Part shown: positions 8,178-17,784 of the stretch, in pieces
Numbering within the stretch: the first letter of the stretch is position 1
Layout: each line of letters begins with the position of its first letter
Assembly: GCF_024347475.1 (NCBI RefSeq)
Contig: NZ_AP025488.1
Location: 620,001-684,000 of the forward strand
DNA from: Vibrio fortis
GTDB lineage: Bacteria > Pseudomonadota > Gammaproteobacteria > Enterobacterales > Vibrionaceae
Direction of reading: 5' to 3'
DNA length: 64,000 nt
Made by a program: the position numbers and the translations under genes
Notes under the pieces: model-generated
The model's input: the letters and a program-made list of their open reading frames with translations, nothing else
What the model was told of the DNA's origin: nothing
Database searches by the model: none

Positions 8178-9050
8178 ATGAAAAAGACCACACTGTTACT
8201 GATATCAATGATCGCTGTAGGAAGTTTCAGTGCGGTCTTTTACCAAGACCAGTCGCGAGCGCAAGTCGTATCGGCAAAGCAACTCAAGAGTGAGTCTCAA
8301 AGTGATACCGAAATCGACCAAAGTTCCGCCAAAGATACGATGGACTATTTCATGGCGGCAATGGTTGATGTTGACCTCAACCAAGTCATAGAAAATGTCT
8401 CAGATTTCAATAATATCGAACCTAATAGCGTGATAGATGACCAATTATTCGAAAAATATTTGGAGTATAAATCGGCGCTAGAGAAGATAGATTTTTCGAA
8501 TAATTATTCTAATTTAAGCATTGAAGATCTCACCGAGTTACACGAGTTGTTGATGGAGCAGCAAGCTTATTACTTCACAGCGAGTGAACAAGAGTTACTG
8601 TTTGCACATGAAAATAGAATGCGTGAACTCGCTATTGAAAAGCTGAAATTGCGACAGGAATATACTGACCCTATTGAATTTGAAAAGCAGTGGCTAGAGG
8701 CGCTGAGTCTTCAACCTGAGTATGTTCAACAAACGCAGAAAAACACCCTAATCTTAACTCAGCTCACGCATACAAATGGTTTGGATAATCAGCAAAAATA
8801 CCTTAATCGAGTCGAGATTGTCGGCGAAACTGCCGCACAGCGGTTAACTGCGTTAGACGCTGAGCGTGCGCAATTTGATAACGACTTTAAACAGTTTATC
8901 AATCAAAGAGAGACGATACTTGATAATCCCAATTTGAGTGCTGATCAGCAGGCACAGGAAGTTGCTTTGTTGAGAAACGACCTATTTACTGAACAACAGA
9001 TAAAACGCGTGGAAGCGCTAGAGCGAATTCATGACAGTGGAAAAAACTGA
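8178..9050 (+). CDS. lifO: Lipase-specific foldase (lipase chaperone)
   Basis: An inner-membrane-anchored periplasmic steric chaperone that folds LipA before type II secretion. The 290-residue protein has one N-terminal membrane segment (about residues 4-22), a linker, and a long helical domain rich in Gln, Glu and Leu with heptad patterns. The family signature RxxFDY(F/C)L(S/T)A appears in degenerate form as KDTMDYFMAA, with Lys for Arg and Met for Phe. It starts 28 bp after lipA with AAGGAG before the ATG, so the two are cotranscribed. The gene is named lipB or lifO in different organisms. Position and architecture make the assignment firm despite the altered motif. Confidence 0.9.
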   Translation: MKKTTLLLISMIAVGSFSAVFYQDQSRAQVVSAKQLKSESQSDTEIDQSSAKDTMDYFMAAMVDVDLNQVIENVSDFNNIEPNSVIDDQLFEKYLEYKSALEKIDFSNNYSNLSIEDLTELHELLMEQQAYYFTASEQELLFAHENRMRELAIEKLKLRQEYTDPIEFEKQWLEALSLQPEYVQQTQKNTLILTQLTHTNGLDNQQKYLNRVEIVGETAAQRLTALDAERAQFDNDFKQFINQRETILDNPNLSADQQAQEVALLRNDLFTEQQIKRVEALERIHDSGKN

Positions 9051-9154
9051 GATGGTCGTCTAAGTCTCTGAAAATGAATAGTTAGACAGTACAATAAACC
9101 AATAAGTCACTCGCTATGAGAATAATAATTGAGACCAATATCACTAAACCATGA

Positions 9155-9178
9155 AAATGATAATTGATCTCATTATCG
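9155..9178 (+). promoter_or_regulatory. Fur-box-like element upstream of ptrB-hutR
   Basis: AAATGATAATTG followed by ATCTCATTATCG gives a pseudo-palindrome of GATAAT/ATTATC hexamers resembling the Fur consensus. A second GATAAT-like stretch lies about 35 bp upstream (GAGAATAATAATT). It ends just before a possible TTG start and 55 bp before the preferred ATG. Together with a haem-receptor gene downstream, iron repression is likely. Confidence 0.6.
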
Positions 9179-9233
9179 TTTGAGTGCAGTATACGCGAAA
9201 TTTATTAAATTGGCGTATGGATTTGTTGGGTTT

Positions 9234-11243
9234 ATGAAAAGGTGTTGCCTGCTTGTTTTAGCAACTTTAATTTCAGGAAGTGTGATTGCTGAGGATCGGT
9301 TCTCTTGGTTGAGAGACGATTCTAGAAGCAATGAGCGCGTCTTAGATTATCTCGAGAAACAGAACGAGACGACTGACGCGTTTCAGAAGACCCTACAACA
9401 TGAAATCGACTCGCTACAATCTATGTGGCGTGAAAACCGTCCGCAACGCTCCGAGAAGCCTTGGCGGGAAATCCATGGTGTCGAGTATGTGTGGAATGAT
9501 TACACACTGTTGTCGCGAGCTCAGGGTAGTGTTAATTCTACGCCTATTTTTGATGCCACAGTCCATGCAGCACAATATGAGTTTTATCAAATTGGTGGCT
9601 GGAAACTAAGCCCTGACAATACCTTACTCGCTATTGCAGAAGATCTTGATGGTTCTGAACAGTATCAGATCAGCATTGTTGAGTTAGCGACTAATAAAAT
9701 CACGCCTCTTGTTACTGGTGTTGAGCCATCTATCGCTTGGTCGAACGATGGGGAATCTTTGTATTTGGTAAAACAAGAACCAAATACACAGCGGCCGCAT
9801 GTATTGTTCAACAAGTCGTTGAAAGGTGGAACTGAGAAGCTGCTGTTCCAAGAGCATGAAAGTGCATGGCTGCTTTCAACGTATCTTGCAAGTGATCCAA
9901 GCTTCGCCATTGTTCAAAGCAACAGTGAAAATAGCAGCGAACAACGTTTTCTCGATCTCAATACGGGTGAGTTATCTCAACCAATTCAAACGCGCCAAGA
10001 GGGCATTGAGTACTATGCCGACCGTTTTGCCGATCGCGTGTATATCAATAGCAATCATCAACGCAAAAATTTCCAGATCTATCGAGTGATTAGCTCTGAT
10101 TTTATGAATATTGAGGCTTGGCATGATTTTGGTGATTTTAAAGCGGATGAATCTATCAACAACTTTCATTTATTCCGTTCAGGTGTCGTGGTTCAAACCA
10201 ATCTGCAAGGTAAGCAAAAACTGCATGTTTTTGATGAAAGCGACAAGCTGATAAAGATTGAAAACGTGGCTCGTGAAGGTGGCGTCGCTTGGGTTAGCCA
10301 AGTTGGAGACTATCAGAGTAATCAGTTACATATTCGCAGCATGTCTATGGTCCAACCTGGACTTTGGGAACGCTTCAATACGCTAACGGCAACTCGTGAA
10401 TCGATAGGACAAGATATCTATCCAAACTATCAAGCAGACATGTATGTTACCCAAACTCTGAATATTGAGAATGACGGACATGCTGTCCCAGTGACGCTCG
10501 CTTACCGAAAAGATCTTCTGAATAAGCAGAATCCGGTAGTCCTATACGGGTATGGCGCTTATGGGGTCACAATGAAACCCTACTTTATGCCACAGATAAT
10601 CAGTTTACTTGATCGTGGTGTTATCTACGCTATCGCTCATGTAAGAGGTGGTGGTTTTAAAGGTGAGCATTGGTATCAAGATGGCAAAGGTATCAACAAG
10701 CCCACGAGTATTGCTGATTTTGTAGCTGCCGCTCGAACCCTTCAACATTTTCAACAAGGTGAGCGAGCAATATTAGCCATGGGATCCAGTGCTGGAGGCA
10801 CTTTAGTAGCTGGAGCTTTAAATGAAGCTCCCGAAGTATTTGCTGGCGCCTCTCTTAAGGTCCCATTTGTGGATGTGATCAGCAGTATGTCGGATGAAAC
10901 ATTACCGTTAACTGCTCAGCAGTATGCTGAGTGGGGTGACCCTCATAAAGAGTCTGAACTTTCAGCCATGAAAGCCTATGACCCTTATCTCAATCTTTCC
11001 AAAGCCGATTATCCACCTGTTTTGATCAGTGTTGGCCTCAATGATCGACGGGTTCCTTATTGGGAAGGCGCTAAGTATCACGCCAAGTTGCAATCTTTGA
11101 CGACAGGAAATGGCCCTTATTTGCTGTCGACCAACTTTAGCCAAGGTCATTCGAGTGACAGGCGGCAGTCTTTATCACAACAAGCGTTTGAATACGCATT
11201 TCTATTATCACTTACGCATAAAAATACTAAAGCGGAGCAGTAA
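9234..11243 (+). CDS. ptrB: Prolyl oligopeptidase family serine peptidase (oligopeptidase B-like)
   Basis: An S9A-family peptidase that cuts short peptides, typically after basic or prolyl residues. I start at ATG 9234, giving 669 residues with a signal peptide (KRCCLLVLATLISGSVIA). An in-frame TTG at 9180 would add 18 residues but abuts the Fur-like box. The N-terminal beta-propeller (about 45-400) is followed by an alpha/beta-hydrolase domain. The nucleophile elbow is GSSAGG with Ser519, the acid is in GLNDRRVP, and the His is in QGHSSD. The signal peptide makes it periplasmic or secreted, unlike cytoplasmic E. coli PtrB. Its stop directly abuts the hutR ATG (TAAATG). In V. cholerae ptrB is, as I recall, also next to hutR. 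Processing of imported peptides or haem-protein fragments is inferred. Confidence 0.87.
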   Translation: MKRCCLLVLATLISGSVIAEDRFSWLRDDSRSNERVLDYLEKQNETTDAFQKTLQHEIDSLQSMWRENRPQRSEKPWREIHGVEYVWNDYTLLSRAQGSVNSTPIFDATVHAAQYEFYQIGGWKLSPDNTLLAIAEDLDGSEQYQISIVELATNKITPLVTGVEPSIAWSNDGESLYLVKQEPNTQRPHVLFNKSLKGGTEKLLFQEHESAWLLSTYLASDPSFAIVQSNSENSSEQRFLDLNTGELSQPIQTRQEGIEYYADRFADRVYINSNHQRKNFQIYRVISSDFMNIEAWHDFGDFKADESINNFHLFRSGVVVQTNLQGKQKLHVFDESDKLIKIENVAREGGVAWVSQVGDYQSNQLHIRSMSMVQPGLWERFNTLTATRESIGQDIYPNYQADMYVTQTLNIENDGHAVPVTLAYRKDLLNKQNPVVLYGYGAYGVTMKPYFMPQIISLLDRGVIYAIAHVRGGGFKGEHWYQDGKGINKPTSIADFVAAARTLQHFQQGERAILAMGSSAGGTLVAGALNEAPEVFAGASLKVPFVDVISSMSDETLPLTAQQYAEWGDPHKESELSAMKAYDPYLNLSKADYPPVLISVGLNDRRVPYWEGAKYHAKLQSLTTGNGPYLLSTNFSQGHSSDRRQSLSQQAFEYAFLLSLTHKNTKAEQ

Positions 11244-13388
11244 ATGAAGCTTTCCCCCCTATCAGCGGCAGTACTGAGTGTACTTGCTGCCAACGTCGTG
11301 CACGCCGAATCTGAGGTTTTTCAGTTTGAAGAGGTGGTCGTCACCGCAAATAAAATCGAACAACCCCTATCTGAAGTGGCTGGTTCAGTGGCTGTTATCG
11401 ATGGCGAACAGATCGAAAAAGCGGGCGCGACCGAGCTTTACGACGCAATCAGAAATGAGCCGGGTGTCAGCGTGAGTGGTGGGGCAGGCCGACCTCAGAA
11501 CATTACTATCCGTGGTATGTCAGGCAACCGTATTGCGATTGTGAAAGATGGCATTAGAGCGTCAGACGGCTTTGGTGCGAATGCCCTAAACGACAAGGTA
11601 GGGCGTAACTCATTTGATATGTCTGATCTCGATAGCATTGAAATTGTTAAAGGCGCGAGCTCATCTATTTATGGTTCTGGTGCGATCGGTGGTGTGGTTG
11701 TGTTCAAGACCAAGCAACCAGGCGATTACCTAAAAGACAAAGACTTTTATAGCGATGTGTCAGGTACTTATACCGGTATAAGCAATAAATATCGAGGTGC
11801 AACGAAACTTGCTTTTCGCTCGGGAAATGTTGAGAGCTTAGTTAGCCTAGCCTATTGGGAAGGTGAAGAAACACGTAATTTCGATCAAGACTTAAATAAC
11901 CGTGAAATCGACGGAGTAAGCGGTGCTTACACACTGAACTACTGGGTGGAAGATGACTTAATGCTGAAAGGTCGAGTCGAGTACTACAAAGATAATCAGA
12001 GCAGGTTGGAAGGACTCGCTAAGATTCAAAAAGATGGTAGTTGGGTTACTCAGAGCTTCAACCAGCAGACATATACCGAAACGGTAACTGCGTATGTGGG
12101 GGCTGAGTATTTGCCTTTGAATTCTTGGTTTGAAGAGCTTGATACTAAGTTGTACTGGCGCGAGATGGTGGCCGATGAAGCCTTAAATGTGCTGATCTCG
12201 CAAGATCAGAACAACGTGCCTGTGCAACGCAGATTGATTGATGATCGCCATTTCACAGACCAATTAATTGGTTTAAATGCGGACTTTATCTCTTCATTTC
12301 AACAAGGGAATGCAAGCCACAGCTTAGCGTATGGCGCGAGTTTAGAAAGTACACTCTATGAACGCCCTAGCTCAAGTTCGACAATCGATTGGAATGGCTT
12401 GAAAGTCGAAAACAAGAAGCCTTTTTCACCTGCTCGTACTTACAATTTTGCGGCACATGTTCGAGATGTTATGGAGATAGACAAATGGACACTGACGACC
12501 GGCGTACGATTTGACTTAGAGCAGATAACCCCTGAATCGGAAAATCAGATTCAAGGTTATGAAGTGAAAGATAGAACTAGCAGCGCTGTATCACCAAGTC
12601 TATCTGTGGCTTATCAATTGACGGATTCATTGAACACGTACTTGTCATACAACCGTGGTTTCAGAGCGCCTAGCTATGACAAGATTTACGGTTTTCAAAA
12701 TCATGACTTTGTGCCAATCACGCCCTTCGTAATCATACCTAACGAAGATCTTGAAGCTGAGACGAGTGATTCATTCGAGCTAGGCAGTAAGTTTGACAAT
12801 GGAAGCACTCTTTTATACGCGTCTGTTTTTTATCAGAAGTTTAAGAACTTCATTGATGTCAAACAGATCTCGTTCGCTCCTGATCCAAGCAACAATGGAA
12901 ACTACTACAAGCAATATCAGAATGTGAGCGGTGTTGAAACATACGGTTTTGAAGCATCGGTAGGACAGCGTTTAAGCGAGTTTTGGAGTGTAACTGCGCA
13001 GGTTGGCTTTGTTGATGGTGAAGACAATAACGGTGAAAAAGTGCGTACGTTAACCCCTTGGGAGGGTAGCGCTCAGCTACGTTACGACAACCAAGCGTTA
13101 TCCGCTTATACCATGTTGAATTGGGCACAAGCGATGGATAAGGTGCCGGAGTGCGAAACAGATATTGGCCTTGCAACGGATTGTGCGACAACAGCAGGTT
13201 GGGCGACCGTAGATATGGGGGTGAGCTATTCGTGGAACTTTGGCTTAGACCTTTCTGCTAATGTCATCAACTTATTCGATAAGGAATACATCCGTTACCA
13301 AGATGTCGCAGGCATTATGGACGAAAACAAGCACTACTCTACAGAGCCAGGGCGTTACTTCACTGTAAATGCTCGATACGAGTTTTAA
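11244..13388 (+). CDS. hutR: TonB-dependent haem/haemoglobin receptor, HutR-like
   Basis: An outer-membrane active transporter for haem, powered by TonB-ExbBD. The 714-residue protein has a signal peptide ending VHA-E, a TonB-box-like stretch EEVVVTA at about 29-35, a plug domain at about 40-160 (QNITIRGMSGNRI and GASSSIYGSGAIGG), and a 22-strand barrel ending in aromatic Phe (NARYEF). Haem-receptor hallmarks are present: FRAP in RGFRAPSYDK and the NPNL-type motif PNEDLEAE, with an intervening His (QNHDF) as in haem receptors. It belongs to the haemoglobin/transferrin/lactoferrin receptor family. It follows ptrB without a gap and has a Fur-like box at the operon head. Substrate is haem by motif. 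Receptor specificity, and the link to the downstream protease, are inference. Confidence 0.87.
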   Translation: MKLSPLSAAVLSVLAANVVHAESEVFQFEEVVVTANKIEQPLSEVAGSVAVIDGEQIEKAGATELYDAIRNEPGVSVSGGAGRPQNITIRGMSGNRIAIVKDGIRASDGFGANALNDKVGRNSFDMSDLDSIEIVKGASSSIYGSGAIGGVVVFKTKQPGDYLKDKDFYSDVSGTYTGISNKYRGATKLAFRSGNVESLVSLAYWEGEETRNFDQDLNNREIDGVSGAYTLNYWVEDDLMLKGRVEYYKDNQSRLEGLAKIQKDGSWVTQSFNQQTYTETVTAYVGAEYLPLNSWFEELDTKLYWREMVADEALNVLISQDQNNVPVQRRLIDDRHFTDQLIGLNADFISSFQQGNASHSLAYGASLESTLYERPSSSSTIDWNGLKVENKKPFSPARTYNFAAHVRDVMEIDKWTLTTGVRFDLEQITPESENQIQGYEVKDRTSSAVSPSLSVAYQLTDSLNTYLSYNRGFRAPSYDKIYGFQNHDFVPITPFVIIPNEDLEAETSDSFELGSKFDNGSTLLYASVFYQKFKNFIDVKQISFAPDPSNNGNYYKQYQNVSGVETYGFEASVGQRLSEFWSVTAQVGFVDGEDNNGEKVRTLTPWEGSAQLRYDNQALSAYTMLNWAQAMDKVPECETDIGLATDCATTAGWATVDMGVSYSWNFGLDLSANVINLFDKEYIRYQDVAGIMDENKHYSTEPGRYFTVNARYEF

Positions 13389-13397
13389 GGCGGATTT

Positions 13398-15716
13398 ATG
13401 AAAAAGAGATCGCTTTACCTCGCAATGTTACTGGCATCTACTCCGAGCTTAGCTGCGGAGTGGGACTACCCTGTAGGTAACGTTTCAGTTTCTAATTCTC
13501 AAGAAGCACTGGCGTACTTGGAGCAAGCATACCCAGAGGCTGGCTCGTTAAGATTTAGGTACCAAAAACAGTCTAAGCTTGGTCATCACTACAATTTTGA
13601 TGTCCTGGTTATGGGGGAGTACAAACAGCAGCGTACGATAGTACTGTCCACTAACAGTGACGATCAGGTTTCTAGAATATTCAGAAGCTTGGAAGATACG
13701 GTGCTACTTAGTGGTCAACCGACGACGGCCGCTGAACTTGAAGCTCCACGACAGTTAAAAGCAGAACGTGCGCCAGAACTGAGCAGCGGCCAACTTGTGC
13801 CAGCTAAGGTCAAGGTATTTAGCCCAGATTTAAGAACGATGGATCGCAGCGCGCCTCCCGAAACACTGCTTACTGATATCACTCAGTATCAGAATGCGCC
13901 GCAATACGTTGAAGCTAACGTTGAGGTTCTCGACCACGCTGATGGCATCTATTTAAGTAACTCTCGTGTATCTCAGGTCGATGCAATCGCTTTAGTGGCT
14001 TATGGCCCTGGCTCGGGTGAGGTCGTGTCACGTGACACATCGGGCTTTCTTACACCTGAAGGTATTACAAGATTCGATAAAATCGAAGATCTTCAGCATG
14101 TAGGATGGCAAGACAATCGTTTCCCACAGTTGATGGCGTTTACTCACCTCGACCAATCACTTCGCTACATCGAAGGGCTTGGCTTTTCTGTATTTGAACA
14201 ACCACTAGAGTTCGATGGGCGTGGGTTATCCGCTGATAACTCTACTTATTACTACGGTCCAAAAGCCACTCTGTTTGGGATTGCGGGCGGTTCACCAGAT
14301 GCCCTTGATGCAGATGTGATTTTGCATGAGCTTGGTCATGGAATCCATTATCAGATTGTTCGCGACTGGGCTTATGGTCATACCGGAGCAATTGGTGAAG
14401 GATTTGGTGACTACTGGGCGGGGTCGTTTAGCTTCAGAGCGCAGTATGAAGATGCCCAAACTCAAGGACAAGAGTTTGAAATCGATACTGTCTTCAATTG
14501 GGATGGTTACTTTGGTGTAAGAAAGACGACGCGTAGCCTTTGGAATCAAAGAGCGCGCTACTTTAGACAAGCTGAGTATCGTGCGCACGAAAGTGTCGCA
14601 GGTGAATTGGGCGATGAACTGTGGTCAACACCCTTGTTTCAGGCTCTAAAAGTCGGTGTAGAGCGTTACGGGCACGCTGCGTTTCAAGAGTTCGATTCTA
14701 TCGTTCTTGAATCAATGTACGGTGTTGGTCGTGGCGTCAAGATGCATGACCTAGCAGAGAGCATGTTGTTTGTTGCTGAAGCGCTTTATCCAGCGCGTGA
14801 CTATGCGCAAATTTTGAAAGAAAAATTTGATGTGCATAACTTGATCATTGAGCCATTCTCGGTCGAGACGAAGGGCCGATACGCTCACCCAGAGCAATCC
14901 TTAGATATCGAGCTACATCCAACATTGCGTCAGCCTCAATGGAGTGGACATATTGATATCGACGGTCTGAGTCAGCCTTTTGATAGTGCCACAACTGCAA
15001 GTCTCGCCATTCAAGCAACGTTGCCTACAGGTAAAGTGTGCGGAACTGCTATTCCTTTAAATACAACCATCGACTACCAGTACTCAGCTTCGCTGAAACA
15101 GCAGAATTGGCAGCATGATATGACGATCGTTTATGGCTTGCCTTCTTTCTCCACGCCAATTAAAGAGGTGAATGGTTACTTACCGGACAGCCGTCAGAGT
15201 TCGAACAATCAGCCTATTGTTGGTTTCAAAACTTTTAACTTCACGGTAGAAGGCTCTGGGCAAACCGTTGGTGAGAATTTTGGCCTGTATCTGGATATTG
15301 ACCACTCAAGGTTGAGTGACTTGGTAATTAGTCTTGTCTCTCCACGAGGAACAAAGGTCGATTTAATCAATCACCAATCAACAACGTTCGACGGTTTTGA
15401 TGGGTATTTCACGTTTAAACACGACTCGGTCTTAGGTGAGTTTAAAAATGAACCCATGAATGGTACGTGGCGACTTGAAGTGGGTGATTACGTTGAAAGT
15501 GAAACAGGGCAACTTAATCGCTGGGTAATCGGCAATATCTCTCATTACGAATGTGGTGACGCTGCAGCTAAGGAACAAGGTTCATCCAGCAGTTCTGGTG
15601 GCTCGATATCACCATTCATTCTCTTATTTGCAGCTCTGCTCTCGTTCGGCAGGGCTGTGAACATGCGTACTTTGTCTCTTCTGACAATGCTCTTTAAAAA
15701 CAAAACAAGAAGATAA
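13398..15716 (+). CDS. Secreted zinc metallopeptidase with P-domain and GlyGly-CTERM tail
   Basis: A putative exported protease. The 772-residue protein has a signal peptide (cleavage near LAA-E, 20), a propeptide-like region to about 130, and a gluzincin-like catalytic domain with HELGH at 310-314. The likely third zinc ligand is Glu334 in GEGFGDYW, as in fungalysin/thermolysin-type (M36/M4) enzymes. A proprotein-convertase P-domain spans about 610-715 (HSRLSDLVISLVSP ... GTWRLEVGD). The C-terminus has a Ser/Gly linker, GG at 734-735, a hydrophobic helix and basic residues: the GlyGly-CTERM sorting signal cut by rhombosortase for type II secreted proteins. Unusually, about 20 more residues follow the helix. 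It lies 9 bp after hutR. Substrate unknown; release of haem from host proteins is speculation. Confidence 0.8.
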   Translation: MKKRSLYLAMLLASTPSLAAEWDYPVGNVSVSNSQEALAYLEQAYPEAGSLRFRYQKQSKLGHHYNFDVLVMGEYKQQRTIVLSTNSDDQVSRIFRSLEDTVLLSGQPTTAAELEAPRQLKAERAPELSSGQLVPAKVKVFSPDLRTMDRSAPPETLLTDITQYQNAPQYVEANVEVLDHADGIYLSNSRVSQVDAIALVAYGPGSGEVVSRDTSGFLTPEGITRFDKIEDLQHVGWQDNRFPQLMAFTHLDQSLRYIEGLGFSVFEQPLEFDGRGLSADNSTYYYGPKATLFGIAGGSPDALDADVILHELGHGIHYQIVRDWAYGHTGAIGEGFGDYWAGSFSFRAQYEDAQTQGQEFEIDTVFNWDGYFGVRKTTRSLWNQRARYFRQAEYRAHESVAGELGDELWSTPLFQALKVGVERYGHAAFQEFDSIVLESMYGVGRGVKMHDLAESMLFVAEALYPARDYAQILKEKFDVHNLIIEPFSVETKGRYAHPEQSLDIELHPTLRQPQWSGHIDIDGLSQPFDSATTASLAIQATLPTGKVCGTAIPLNTTIDYQYSASLKQQNWQHDMTIVYGLPSFSTPIKEVNGYLPDSRQSSNNQPIVGFKTFNFTVEGSGQTVGENFGLYLDIDHSRLSDLVISLVSPRGTKVDLINHQSTTFDGFDGYFTFKHDSVLGEFKNEPMNGTWRLEVGDYVESETGQLNRWVIGNISHYECGDAAAKEQGSSSSSGGSISPFILLFAALLSFGRAVNMRTLSLLTMLFKNKTRR

Positions 15717-15720
15717 CTCT

Positions 15721-17190
15721 ATGAAACCACAATTGACTATTTTGGCCATCTCTTTGGCTCTTGCGGGCTGTGGTGGCTCAAGTGGCGATACCTCTGCGCC
15801 AACCTATACAACAGCAGGAAAGATCACGGCACAGAATGTGAACCTTGAAAGTAAGGTTTGTTCTGACTTAAACCAAAGCTTTACTTGTGATGCTGGTGAG
15901 CCGACTGTTACGGCTGATAGTAACGGCGAATTTAGTTTGACGAGTACGCAGAAATCCATTCTTTCTTTACCCCTTTTGGTTGAAGTCGATACCGGTGTCG
16001 CAGCAACAAGGTCGGATGGTAGCTCATCATCAGTGGCCTATATCGCCGCACCTGGTATTCAAAAAGCGTCAGGCAATGAAATTAATGGTATCAGCTCCTT
16101 GATTGCGGGCTATATGGGCGATGGTTTCACGTTGGATCAAGCTAATGCGAAATTGAAAGCTCAACTAGCGACAAAAGGGATAACCATTAATGGGGCACTT
16201 GAAGACCAACTGTCGGCGACGGAGCTTGCTAGTTTGGAACAAAATGTTGTCTCAACTTTAAAGCTGTTCGATAGCAGTAATCGCGCGTACATGTTAGCTC
16301 AGTTTAGCGCTAGCTTTGACGATGCTTCCGCTGATTATGTGGCGGGTGTATTAGATGCAAATACAGTGTCTACTTTTGTACAAAATCTTGAAGATGAAGT
16401 GAAAGCAGGTACAACACTGAATGATACGGGCGCAACCCTTTATTTTTCAGATACTGATAACATACAAGATGTTCAAGATAGACCTGACTCCTTTCCTGGA
16501 CAAGATGCTGAGTACGGCTTTGATAAGACCGAAGTAAATACGAATACAGGTAACGGCTTTAAATTCGTAAAGCTTGATTTAAAAGGTGTGGCACTTGCAG
16601 ATGATGCGACTGAATGGTCATGTGTACTCGATGAGCGCAGCGGCTTGATTTGGGAATCTAAGACAGAAGATGCCAAATCCCTACAATTTAAAGACCGACA
16701 ACTGGCACTGGAAATTCCAGGGGTAGTGACGCCTTACGAATTGGATATCGCTGAAGCAACCTGTCAAACCCAGGGTGACAGCATATGTACCACGCAGGAT
16801 TATGTTGAGCACATCAACTCAATCAGCCTCTGTGGTAAAACAGATTGGCGTTTACCGACGTTTCACGAGTTCTATAACTTACTGGACTTTGGCGAGACAG
16901 AGAAAAATGAAAAGGGCGCGGTGTATGGCCTGACTTACAAGTATTTCCCACATCAAACATCTGGTGGTAACTACACATCCATAGGTGCGGTATGGAATCA
17001 ATCCATCGTTTACAACCAATACAGCCCTAGTGCTGTTGAAGGTGGTTTTTACTACAACGAGATCGGAACATTAGGAGGGGAGCGTGGCTACATCAGTGCG
17101 TTAGAGATCTACTCTGGAGATGTTGATTCTTCTGAAAATTCTGATTCTTACTTATTCCCTGCTCGTCTCGTTTCAGTTCAAGGTAAATAG
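15721..17190 (+). CDS. Lcl/DUF1566-domain lipoprotein
   Basis: A predicted lipoprotein of 489 residues. The signal peptide ends in LAGCGGSS, with Cys17 as lipidation site and no Asp at +2, so an outer-membrane location is likely. Residues about 30-80 contain VCSDLNQSFTCDAGEP followed by DSNGEFSL, an Asp-rich loop resembling calcium-binding or carboxypeptidase-regulatory-like modules. The middle is helical and low in motifs. The C-terminal part (about 295-488) is an Lcl/DUF1566 domain: WSCVLDERSGLIWE, Cys pairs, then KTDWRLPTFHEFYNLL. Lcl domains occur in surface adhesins, including a Legionella collagen-like adhesin. The gene starts 4 bp after the metallopeptidase stop. It could hold the protease or a protein substrate at the cell surface; function unproven. 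Confidence 0.75.
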   Translation: MKPQLTILAISLALAGCGGSSGDTSAPTYTTAGKITAQNVNLESKVCSDLNQSFTCDAGEPTVTADSNGEFSLTSTQKSILSLPLLVEVDTGVAATRSDGSSSSVAYIAAPGIQKASGNEINGISSLIAGYMGDGFTLDQANAKLKAQLATKGITINGALEDQLSATELASLEQNVVSTLKLFDSSNRAYMLAQFSASFDDASADYVAGVLDANTVSTFVQNLEDEVKAGTTLNDTGATLYFSDTDNIQDVQDRPDSFPGQDAEYGFDKTEVNTNTGNGFKFVKLDLKGVALADDATEWSCVLDERSGLIWESKTEDAKSLQFKDRQLALEIPGVVTPYELDIAEATCQTQGDSICTTQDYVEHINSISLCGKTDWRLPTFHEFYNLLDFGETEKNEKGAVYGLTYKYFPHQTSGGNYTSIGAVWNQSIVYNQYSPSAVEGGFYYNEIGTLGGERGYISALEIYSGDVDSSENSDSYLFPARLVSVQGK

Positions 17191-17192
17191 CG

Positions 17193-17750
17193 ATGAAAAA
17201 ACTAATCACAACTGCCCTAATTGGTCTATTTTCAGCGGGTGCGTTCGCACAGGAGTGTAGCCTCGATATCACTAAGACAGCTGCTAACAGTCGTTATGTC
17301 ACCAACAGTAACGGCACTTTTACTGATCAGCTTACAGGCTTGACGTGGATGCGTTGCCAAGTAGGTAAAACTTGGAATAGTTCTTCTAGCTCTTGTACTG
17401 GCACTGCAGAAAGGTATTTCTGGCAAAGTGCATTAACAATGGTTGAGTCAGTCAATGACGTAAACGGAAACCATGCACTGCATAAGTTTGCGGGTCAAGA
17501 TAAATGGCGCATGCCAAACATTAAAGAGTTAGTGTCGCTTAAAGAGGTAGCGTGTCACTCGCCAGCAGTTAGCACTAAGGTTTTTGGAGACTCTATGAGT
17601 TATGAAGTCGGTGACTTGGCAGCATATATCTGGAGCGCGACTTCTGCTGGAAATGGGGAGAGCATCATGGCGTTTGAAACCTTCAATGGAGAAGTCTTAC
17701 CATACAATGCAGCTCAGTTTGAATATAGTGTTCTTCTAGTTGCAGAATAG
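17193..17750 (+). CDS. Exported single-domain Lcl/DUF1566 protein
   Basis: A 185-residue protein with a signal peptide (ITTALIGLFSAGAFA-Q) and essentially one Lcl/DUF1566 domain: TDQLTGLTWMRCQVG, a Cys pair, and KWRMPNIKELVSL. It resembles the C-terminal half of the preceding lipoprotein, so the pair probably arose from one domain used twice. It begins 2 bp after the previous stop and is the last gene of the ptrB-hutR operon; a strong terminator follows. It is probably periplasmic or secreted. Its job is unknown; a binding partner for the metallopeptidase or the larger Lcl lipoprotein is possible. Confidence 0.75.
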   Translation: MKKLITTALIGLFSAGAFAQECSLDITKTAANSRYVTNSNGTFTDQLTGLTWMRCQVGKTWNSSSSSCTGTAERYFWQSALTMVESVNDVNGNHALHKFAGQDKWRMPNIKELVSLKEVACHSPAVSTKVFGDSMSYEVGDLAAYIWSATSAGNGESIMAFETFNGEVLPYNAAQFEYSVLLVAE

Positions 17751-17784
17751 TTGACAGCTAGACACCTTCGCCAATAGAAACGAA

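Noticed and set aside
9180..9233. TTG start 18 codons upstream for ptrB
   Set aside because: It abuts the Fur-like box, has no ribosome site and would put charged residues before the signal peptide.
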